Positions 56,223 through 64,000 of a stretch of 64,000 bases of DNA are shown one piece after another. This stretch comes from Ophioderma brevispina (taxonomy: Eukaryota > Echinodermata > Ophiuroidea > Amphilepidida > Ophiodermatidae), in NCBI GenBank assembly GCA_023653785.1, contig JAMKCH010005363.1, positions 1 to 64,000 of the forward strand, in the 5' to 3' direction. Both the position numbers and the translations under genes were made by a program. Positions within the stretch are counted from its first letter, which is position 1; each line of letters opens with the position of its first letter. The notes below the pieces were generated by a model that saw only the letters and a program-made list of their open reading frames with translations, did not search any database and was not told the DNA's origin.

Positions 56223-58165
56223 TCACACTATCAATAGAGTACCTAGCTACAGACGTTAGGTCAATATAAGATAGAATTGTTGCCACTTTGCTGGGTAACA
56301 AGCATGAACCACTCTACGGATGCTGGTAAAGTGGAAATATGTACAAACAATTTAAAGATATGGTACATATGGTACCTGTTCAAATATGGCCGCCATAGGT
56401 CAATGATTTTACACCATTTTCACTCATTTTTGACAAGAATCGCAAATGTATTAACTACAACTATTTCGTTCATTCATTCCAAAAAGAGCTTGTATTCGGT
56501 TTAAAGGGTTATATAGTATGAACACTTAAAGTTTCACAGCATTGAAAAAATGGCATTCCATAAATACATTTCCAAGATGGCAGCCCCCAAAATGGCGGCC
56601 AAAAATTACAAATTCATTGAATTCAACTCGGCAAATTAAAGAAACGTGTAATTATTAATGAGTTGACATAAATATCAGAACCTCTGTTATTTTAATTATT
56701 ATATACACACACACAAGAATGCAAAGAAATGAGAGACAGAGAAAAAAAGCGGGGGATAGAGAGGGTGCGGGTGATGGTATGGGAAGAGAGAGAAATTTGA
56801 TAGCCGTGTACTCCGATTTTGGTTGAAACTGATAATTAGGTCCAAGGTCTGTTGCTTTTGATGTGGGCCATAAGCATAGAAGACCAAAGTAAGTAATAGT
56901 AAGGCAAATAATCCTCAGGCAATACAATTCAATTCTAGATCTAGGTTTGTGATAATTCCATGGTGCGTAGATTAGAAACTTCCCCAGAAGGAGTAGTCAA
57001 CTCTAAGCTGATGATGAAAGGAAATGAGCCAAAAACATCACCGGTGTAAACATCTGTTGTTTTATTGTGAATTAACTAGAAATGGTGTTTTCTATACCAG
57101 CAAATAGTTATATCTGAACTCTAGAGTTGGTATACAGGCATTTGGAGTAGCATTGAACATGATCTCTAAAAATGTATAAGGACACACGATTGAGAACCGA
57201 GACCATCTATTGATGGAGCCGAAGGACTTATTAAAGTTGAACAAAGGTGACACTCAAAATGACAAAGGGGGGAAGTTGATATTCTTTAAAACCCTCCATG
57301 ATTTCCTCAGGATGGGGATCTGCGCGTGAGCTGCAAGCCTGGCTGAAAACCTTCCTGGTTACGTGGGCCGCAGAACCGAATTCGGTTCAAAAGCATTATG
57401 TTGTAAAACCTGCGGCAGCTATGCGACATAAGAGATCAGCTTCTCCCTGTAGTCTGTTATTAGAAATAGGTCACTCTTCTTTAGCAGTGAATAATAACAT
57501 TTGCTGATAACATGAGGCGAATCCTAGATGTCTAGAATCATCCAATGATATTTACATACCAAGAAGTAGTAGCCTAGATTATTCACAAGGATGTGAATTA
57601 TAGTATAACTATTAATCAATGCTTTTAATTAAAATGGACGCTGTGTAGTAATGAGTCCAATACCTCTAAACAATCAGAAACCCGATGGGAGACCGATGCG
57701 CGTGATTTGTCAAGAGGACCCAAGCCAGCATTGCGATGCCCTCCCGGAAAAGTTAAAAGAGGGGATTCAGACTGCTCTGAATGTATTTGTAGGATATTCT
57801 TTTCCAATTTCAGCGAGATCAATGTCATATAAATGTAAACTACCTGTTATAGAATAGATTGAAGCCACCGTGATAGCTCACATCGAAGTTTCTTCCGGTT
57901 TTTCTTTTCAATGTATCAGTTTGTCACATGAACCCAACAAGGTATAGAGTAGATGGTCTTTATGGGGGTAATATCCTAGATGAAGGCTATCCTAGACAAA
58001 TGACAAAATCACCAGAAACTGAATTTTTATCGTAGACAGGCCCAAAACATCTAACCCGTGGGTGATATTAAATAATTCTAATTAATAGAGGGGGCCCTAT
58101 ATAAATGGCAAAAGGTGTGCCGGAATCCAGAATTAACTGTCAGCGTAGAACTAGATCATTGCGTG
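56223..58165. other. Unassigned part of the composite insertion
   Basis: 56330-56620 has repeated 'aaatatggccgcc', 'aagatggcag' and 'aaaatggcggcc' words. A CA run lies near 56705. The stretch 57300-58165 could include the C-terminal part of the antisense Penelope-like element, but no GIY-YIG endonuclease motif could be read. Confidence 0.4.
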
Positions 58166-59335
58166 CTTCGCAGAGGGTGAAGCCAATGGACAAACTTTGA
58201 AGGGTTGTAATTGTTCAGTTCAAGCATTGTATACATTAACTTTTCACATTCCTTCTCAACGGTTGTCATTGTCAGAGTTATAAGCGGCTTTGAAACATTT
58301 GATCGACTCCCCAAAGAACCATTTGGCTAACTCTGGATGATGAGAGCCAAATTAAGGTATTGGTCTGAGTGGGTCTTAATTGAGATAGATAGTAGTGCCA
58401 TATGATGAGCGTCAGGCTTTTTCTCTTATCCCAAAAATAAAGCACAGCGATCTGTCCGTTCGGTCTCGTTCCTCAGTGATGACATTTCATTGCGCGGACT
58501 GTTAATGTGCGTCCTCAAACAAAAGAAGTTAAATGGAAAGTGAAGTCCACTAACGTTTCAATATGCGCGGTGGATAAATGTGACAGTCGAGTCATAAGGG
58601 CTTATCCTGCTCACACTGACAGGATCTCCAGTACAGGTTAGTCATGGTGGGAACGGGAGAACCCATTGTTAGCCCATCGCTTTGGAAGTAACATGTCATC
58701 TTTAAACCTGAAGACTTGTTGGACAAACAAAACTCACACCCCTTTCACATCAGCGATATGGAGACATTGGTGTCGCTATCAATCAGTGTCACAGAACCAT
58801 AGTAATTATTATCAATGGTCTCCACCAAAGGGAAGATGTGTGAAGTAAGGAATTCTATATCGAAGGATACCACAATCTTCGAGTCTTTGAGGTGCAAGTA
58901 GATATGAAGGTCGGCAAAGTCTAGCAATTTCAAATGGTGGTTATTTTTTTGCCCGTCAAAGGTTGACACGTATTTAGGTTGACTGCTAGCAATGCTAAGT
59001 ATGTAAGCAAATAGCGGAACCATAAGACGTCAGGGGGACCCCTCACCTCTGTATCTTGACGTCCTAGAACTTGGGAGCTTGATTATTAGAGAGCGCCCAG
59101 CTTCCAATAGTCTGACTATCGAAGCCTGTCATGCCGCGAAGTTCTAAACAGACTCTAATATCGACATTTCCAGTTACTGAGTTAAAATCGCGTGTTAGGC
59201 AGGTGTAATTCGTAGAACTGAGGAGCTGCTTTCGTTCATCGAGTATGCCTACTTGTTTGTTGAGAATAAAAGGCAGCATGCCCTTTGTCTGAAAGAACAA
59301 TAATCTGATTAGATCGTCCCCTTTTAGGGTCCCTT
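58166..59335 (-). pseudogene. Penelope-like element reverse transcriptase
   Basis: Read on the - strand: VLSDKGHAAF near 59300-59270 (the ADKG block); KNNHHLKLLDFADLHIYLHL, in two parts, near 58950-58880; KIVVSFDIEFLTSHIFPLVET near 58880-58820 (the SFDVxSLFTxVPxxET block with the first catalytic Asp); YFQSDGLTMGSPV at 58690-58652 (the QxxGxxMGSPL block); TLVDFTFHL at 58556-58531 (the YVDDTF catalytic block, one Asp altered). THSDQYLNL at 58374-58347 (the THTDxYL block) follows, with a C-terminal helix-rich stretch to 58170. These blocks in this order are characteristic of Penelope-like RTs. Several stops and frame changes are present. Confidence 0.8.
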
Positions 59336-59573
59336 TAGAGCCCTAGCCGACTCAAACGAATAGTTAGCTAGACGTACGTCCTTAGCGTTCTTCAAAATAG
59401 AAGCACAGCCATTCAAGTTTCCTTTGCGGTTTTTGCCCAATATTTCCCAGTTAAGATTCGATTAGCAGCCAAAATCTGATGTTTGATGGCCACTTTCCTT
59501 CAGCGAGAAAACTAAAATCAGCGTTTCTCCTCAGACAGTTTTACGTTGATATTAAGCACCCCCAATTATGTCA
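59336..59573. other. Unassigned sequence
   Basis: This short spacer between the Penelope-like RT and the SINE may include its 5' part. No motif was read. Confidence 0.35.
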
Positions 59574-59855
59574 TCAGGTAGGGAGGTGGTTAGGTCTGCT
59601 TGCTTTGTTAAGTATCCAAGGTTCGATTTTTCTGCCAAACCAAGTCTGTTAAACTTGCCAATCTGCTAGCCTGGGCTTTGCCCCTGAACCTAGTAACGTG
59701 AAGGCTATGAAGTACATCCCAAAACTGTAATGCACTTTACAAAGCTTAATGCACCTCTCTATAGTGTGATACCTACCTGCCACACTGTGAAAACTGGACC
59801 CACACTGCTAATTGAGCTACTGCTGAAGCTTTGATAAATTATCATTATTACTTGC
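59574..59855 (+). mobile_element. tRNA-derived SINE
   Basis: The 5' head 'gggaggtggttaggtctgct' is A-box-like and GGTTCGATT at 59620-59628 is a B-box, at tRNA-like spacing. About 220 bp of unrelated body follow, ending in 'gataaattatcattatta', a TTA-type simple tail. This is the standard plan of a tRNA-derived SINE transcribed by RNA polymerase III. The parent tRNA and LINE partner were not identified. Confidence 0.65.
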
Positions 59856-59889
59856 CTGTTCACTCCATTTAGGTATAGTCATTTCCATC

Positions 59890-60575
59890 TAATAGAGATA
59901 TATCTTGAGGTGGTTGACCCCCTTTTGACCCACAGTTGCCTACCTAAAACGCTATTATACTAAAGTCCGGTTTAAAGTATACTTGTTTGAAAACCTGATG
60001 TCGCTATGAGCATTTAATATACCATTTTCTTATGTATATGACATATTTTAAAATTTACCCCATGTACAAAAGTTGTGACCTTTGGTTGCCATGTTACCCG
60101 CCAAAGGCACATATTTACTGTATTTTAAACATGTTTCCATATATGGTACTAACGTTGAGCTACTGTGAAACTTTAATAGCAGACCGCTCAACAGTTATTA
60201 GTTATTAGTATTGCCAGTTTACTAACTTCGAGTTGTATTCGTATTTACAGTATATATAAATACATTGTTAACTATTGACTTGGGAACCTTTGACCCATAA
60301 GACAACCTAAACGCTATGTAATAGGTACGAGGCAAATATACTTTGTTTGCGAATATGGAAAGTCACTATGAGCAATTTTGAGATCATATTGATTAAATAT
60401 GACTTACTTGAAAAAATTTGACCCCATGTAGAAGTACTTGACCTTTTTTGGACGGACATTAAATTTTTTGAACAGGTACAATATGTACCATATCTTTAAC
60501 ATGTTATACAGACATTGCACGAACAATGTGGAAGGTTTCATACTTTTACCACAACGTGCAAGTTGTTGAGTTTAA
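59890..60575. repeat. 363-bp tandem repeat, two units
   Basis: 'cctaaaacgctatta' at 59943 and 'cctaaacgctatgta' at 60306 mark equivalent positions. Both units share 'tttgacccata/cacag', 'cgctatgagca', 'ttgaccccatgta/ttaccccatgtac', 'gtaccatat.tttaaacatgtt' and 'gctactgtgaaactttaatagc / gcaagttgttgag' in order. The copies are strongly diverged. It is non-coding. Confidence 0.6.
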
Positions 60576-60599
60576 CAGCACCGTGATAACATGGCGGAA

Positions 60600-61060
60600 A
60601 GCCATTTCTGATCAGGAGCCACGCCTCGCCCAACATTCACCATGCTTCAGTTAAAAGGACACAATTGGAAATATAACCAACTTCATGAAATTACTTGCCG
60701 ACCAGGATGCGCAAACGTACCATTGGTGGACGACAAGTACAATATCTTACCGACCTATTTTGGCACAGGTGGACTGCCGACCGAAGACTTCCACTGTTGC
60801 AAAAGAGACAAAAGTGGACGTCCACTCCAAAAGAAAATGCCCCCAAAGAGGGAGATATTGTTATGCTTAGAAATGACGTCCTGACTCCAAAAAACGTGTG
60901 GCCACTTGGAAGAGTAGTAGAAACCCTGACAGGGGAAGCAGTGATGGACTGGTTAGACGAGTGAAAGTGAAAACCAAATTCTGGCATTTTGTTGAGACCC
61001 ACTCGACCAAGTTATGTTGCGTTAGAGGCATACATTCCAGAACAGCGACCCTCAAGTAAA
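60600..61060 (+). pseudogene. BEL/Pao integrase C-terminus (resumed)
   Basis: ISDQEP near 60606 resumes the interrupted frame. A W-x-R-W phrase (HRWT) near 60763, then QKRQKWTSTPKENAPKEGDIV near 60800-60860 (two phrases), WPLGRVVETLTGE near 60900-60940 and RRVKVKT-type text near 60955-60975 are the DUF5641-type C-terminus of BEL/Pao integrase. RPTRPSYVALEAYIPEQ-like text near 60995-61045 ends the polyprotein. It is far less broken than the upstream domains: 60695-60964 is open in one frame. Confidence 0.88.
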
Positions 61061-61251
61061 GCCAAACACAGATCCTCAAGGAGATTCATTTCAAGTTTTT
61101 GCCCCAATCAGACAAGCAAGAGAGAAACCCAACCAAAAGTAAAGAAACTTTAGACAGGGTTCTCTAACTATGAGACCACGAAGGTCGCACAACCAGTAAA
61201 GCGTGCTGCCCCTGGACTTGTAAAAAACCTGAAAAAACTAGTATTAATTAC

Positions 61252-61385
61252 GTCTGTCAACTAAGTTAAATTGCCCCACTAGTCAGGGGGCTAAGCTTCG
61301 GAACAGTTGACACTTGTTCTATATCAAACTAAGTTAACTTGCCACTTAGTCAAGGGGCCATAAACTTGGAAAGTTGGATATATAT
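61252..61385. repeat. ~70-bp direct repeat pair
   Basis: 'caactaagttaaattgcc...cagggggctaa' at 61255 and 'aaactaagttaacttgcc...caaggggccataaacttgg' at 61325 repeat with 70-bp spacing. They lie just beyond the BEL/Pao coding end and might belong to its 3' end, but no LTR pair was found. Confidence 0.55.
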
Positions 61386-62235
61386 ATAATTTTAAGGAGC
61401 ACAGGATTGCTGGAGCTTTCAGAATCCGTTTGGCAGAACTGGCTTTCTGTGTCAGATTGCAAATGACGTTTGCTAGCACTTTCTAGGATGAGAACCGGAA
61501 TTACATTCAAACACGGGTCTTTGGACTCGCCAGCAGTGGACATGTGAGCTACATTGTGGGTAGGAGCTGTTATGTTTGTGCACAGGCAGCTCTCACCGTG
61601 TTCACACCTAATTTGCTGTATTCAGTGTGGAGCATCCAACACACACCACAATGACCTGTATCTAGACTTAACCCAGGAGACTTACCCTGTGATTTTTTTG
61701 TCTTCAATGAGGCTGGGTGTTATTTGGAAATTTGCTATGTTTGTGCACAGGCAATTTCCCAGCAAATGCAGTGTATGCATGATTCATTTCATAAAGCCCA
61801 TATGAGTGGGTTGTTGGCAAGCATGTGCATTGGGAATTTACAACGAGGTTATTTTCCAAAAACATGTTGTGCGGCAGTACTTCATGTAAACCCTGGATTT
61901 GTTATAACTGCACCTAGCGGGTGATGCTTTCCATGAGTTCGAGCATCTTGTGTCCATTGTGAGATTTTAATTCTGAAGGATTCATGCCAAACTATCTCAC
62001 TATAAATCTGCAGTATACTTTACTGTTGTTAGGTATTTGAAGCGGCCTTGCTGACTGGCTTGGCCCATATTGTTTTGTAAGATGGGCCCCTGCATGTAAT
62101 CCATAGTTTGCACATGCCAACCTCACAATCATATATTTGATATCTACATATAAAAGAGAAATTTCAGGCAAATTTGGACTGTCATGTTTGTGCACAGACA
62201 GTCACACTTAAGTTTACACCATTTTGTGTATTATC
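61386..62235. repeat. Sequence with three TGTTTGTGCACAG words
   Basis: 'atgtttgtgcacaggca' occurs at 61570 and 61737, and 'atgtttgtgcacagaca' at 62184, with partly similar flanks ('ctctcacc', 'atttccc', 'gtcacac'). The unit is irregular (about 167 and 447 bp). The rest is unassigned. Confidence 0.45.
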
Positions 62236-62497
62236 ACAAGTTTGCCTTTTGCTTCAAGAACTAATTCTGGTTGATTCAGGATGGGAGTTCCATCCATTCC
62301 ACATTTTGCAAACTGATGACAGTGAGCTTTAAAATCATCTGATAGATTGGCCTTCACTCCAAAACCCCATCTGTAAAGTTTCGCGCCGATATTTCAATCC
62401 GTTTTGATGCGAGAGTTAAAAACGTGATTTTGTAAGCCCCATAGAGTACTGTGTAACATTAATATTGGTCGACCAAAATGGGGCACATTTTCGCTCA
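62236..62497. other. Unassigned sequence
   Basis: No gene or repeat was recognised. Confidence 0.4.
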
Positions 62498-62652
62498 TAA
62501 CTTCCAAACCAAACATCATTTGGCTCTAAAATTTCACAGGATAAATGAGAAAAATAGTAGCTTTCTTATGATACCAAAATGTTGACCACTTCCGGTAAAA
62601 TCTGGGGCTTCTGGGGATGAGGCTATTAGCGATCGGGCCATGGACCTTTAAA
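62498..62652. repeat. Inverted copy of element C outer segment
   Basis: Read on the - strand, 'ggtccatggcccgatcgctaa...ttaccggaagtggtcaacattttggtatcataagaaagcta' matches 40501-40655. It is one of the clearest dispersed repeats in the window. Confidence 0.7.
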
Positions 62653-64000
62653 ATTTCTTGTTGGACCCCCAAGATTTGGATTTTACAGGGCTTAAGGGGT
62701 CCGACAAAATGAACCGGGACCCTTGAGATTTGGAGGCCAGAGCTAACCCTGTTCGTCACACTTTGCGAGTGAAAAACAACAATAACAACTGATGCCACAT
62801 GCTATCACTCGGACTCAAATATCTCTTCTCCTAAACAAAATTTACAGGGTATCATCGGGAGACTTTTTGTGCATTACCAATGCAGGAATCTTTTTAGATG
62901 CATGGTTTCTTGCATCGATTGGTTTTCACATAATTATTGCAGAAAAATCGGCCGATCAGAAAATGGAATACTGGGGAAATGCAACACTGATAACATAATG
63001 CGTGACGCACAGATTTGTAGTTGCGTGTGCTTGCGCAGTAACAGCGACGATGCGCGGCTGGTTGCACAACAGCAAGGATGGCGCGCGAGGTGTGAGAGAA
63101 AACGGTTACGTTTCTGGCCTATTCAATAACACGAGCGTTTCCCCTCTTGGTTTATATTCTAGCTCAATGGGGGTAACAGATGACGGGGTCAAAAGGTCAT
63201 TCAGGAGTCACCTATGGTCATTATATTGCTCTAGTATACATCTTTTGGTTGGCATTTTATTTTCAACTTTAGCTTTTTAGTAGAGTATGGATTAAATTTC
63301 ATACTTAGTATGCTTAAACATTGGGACAATGAGGTCTTATGTGGGTAAAAGATGGGAAGGTCAAAGTCATGTTTTTAGGTATGCTTATACACTGAGTCTT
63401 ATTCTTTTGACCACAGATCGGACCAACTAATCAAAATAAATTTTCAATCATCAATGTAGTACCGATTTTCCATAATACATCATTCCAAATACAATCACGA
63501 CACAGGTGATGGTAGACAACTAATGACAATTATGGAGGAGATGGCCAAAGGCCAAAAGGCCCAGAGGCAGTCCAAGCCCCTAAAACTAAATAGACTGACT
63601 CAGAGATTGTCCTGAGGAGGGCCGCCCTCAATTTCCAAAAAAAATGTTGTTTTTTGCATGCCCCATAATGCTGTCCATATACGAATCACTGTGTGAAATT
63701 GCTAAGCTTACATCGAATTTCCTTCATATAGAAACTCACAACTTTTTTATAAATTCTGGATCCGGAATTTTTTGTTATAACCATTATCTATGGGACGTAA
63801 ACTACACCTAAATGGTTACTGCATCAAACGAAAAAAACCGATTCATCTCAAAATTTCGGAATTGGTGCAGTAATCATAGGTTCTATCTTTAGTTCTAGTT
63901 TTACTAGTTTTCATTATTAACACAAAAAAAATAATATTTTCGAATCTCTGCGTCAGACTTTAAATAGTTACAATACAACTATGAAAGACATCGAGATAGG
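62653..64000. other. Unassigned sequence to the window end
   Basis: No gene was recognised. One TCAAAAGGTCA word lies near 63189, and open frames at 62792-63280 overlap each other without any motif. The end of the window cuts ordinary AT-rich sequence. Confidence 0.45.

Larger units (their letters stand above)
56223..60600. mobile_element. Composite insertion inside the BEL/Pao integrase
   Basis: The integrase text stops after AAIVNQ (56221) and the next expected segment (DxEPLTPxHLL-type, here ISDQEP) appears near 60603. The ~4.4 kb between holds ATGGCNGCC-rich unassigned sequence (56223-57300), an antisense Penelope-like element, a tRNA-derived SINE and a 363-bp tandem repeat. Insertions therefore accumulated in several steps. 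Confidence 0.75.
51048..61250 (+). mobile_element. BEL/Pao LTR retrotransposon, interrupted
   Basis: Gag, protease, RT, RNase H and integrase follow in BEL/Pao order on the + strand from 51060 to 56222. The C-terminal end of integrase is displaced to about 60600-61050 by a ~4.4-kb insertion. No LTR was recognised on either side. The 5' end abuts the 2.4-kb tandem duplication at 51047, so the 5' LTR is probably lost. Frames are broken by dozens of indels. Confidence 0.88.

Noticed and set aside
61252..61385. 3' LTR of the BEL/Pao element
   Set aside because: No matching sequence exists upstream of 51.06 kb and no polypurine tract abuts it; it is only a 70-bp direct repeat.

Overview
This window is eukaryotic, AT-rich and gene-poor, and is built almost entirely of nested mobile elements and tandem repeats. 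Four things suggest a marine invertebrate deuterostome (echinoderm- or hemichordate-like, by inference only): a Ty3/gypsy element with integrase placed before reverse transcriptase (the Gmr1-type order described from deuterostomes), a BEL/Pao element, a Penelope-like element, several jockey/CR1-type LINEs, and many short inverted-repeat elements carrying TGACCTTTGACC words. I see no bacterial operons, rRNA, CRISPR array or complete tRNA. Many element reading frames are broken by single-base indels, often at homopolymers. Part of this may be uncorrected long-read error and part real decay.

Layout. 1-5.7 kb: DR1-like (TGACCTTTGACC) repeat country, including a two-unit tandem array of about 1.24 kb. 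5.75-13.58 kb: a complete LTR retrotransposon with 5-bp target duplication, two ~1.0-1.1 kb LTRs and gag-PR-IN-RT-RH order; its gag is split by a short inverted-repeat element. 13.6-19 kb: poly-A, G-rich and TGACC minisatellites, a TIR-bounded block of ~45-55 bp repeats holding a large hairpin, and a MITE. 19.9-31.7 kb: hairpin MITEs, a fourfold tandemly duplicated exon-like unit, DR1-rich repeats, a ~390-bp satellite and further MITEs. 31.9-36.5 kb: a LINE that landed in a MITE and was later hit by two insertions. 36.8-42.9 kb: two clear exons of an ADP-ribosylglycohydrolase-like gene. 44.9-51.05 kb: a second LINE whose 3' end, an adjoining minisatellite and an antisense third LINE form a ~2.4 kb direct tandem duplication. 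51.06-61.2 kb: a BEL/Pao polyprotein split inside integrase by a ~4.4 kb composite insertion (antisense Penelope-like element, tRNA-derived SINE, 363-bp tandem repeat). 61.2-64 kb: short repeats and unassigned sequence.

The only host gene I can support is the ADP-ribosylglycohydrolase-like gene on the + strand. Its pieces are a tandemly amplified exon at 21.7-22.38 kb ending just before the family's first GDA-type segment, an exon at 36.787-36.962 kb and an exon at 42.732-42.878 kb. The later conserved segments were not found, so the gene either continues beyond the window or is incomplete. Introns of about 14.4 and 5.8 kb hold most of the short elements described here.
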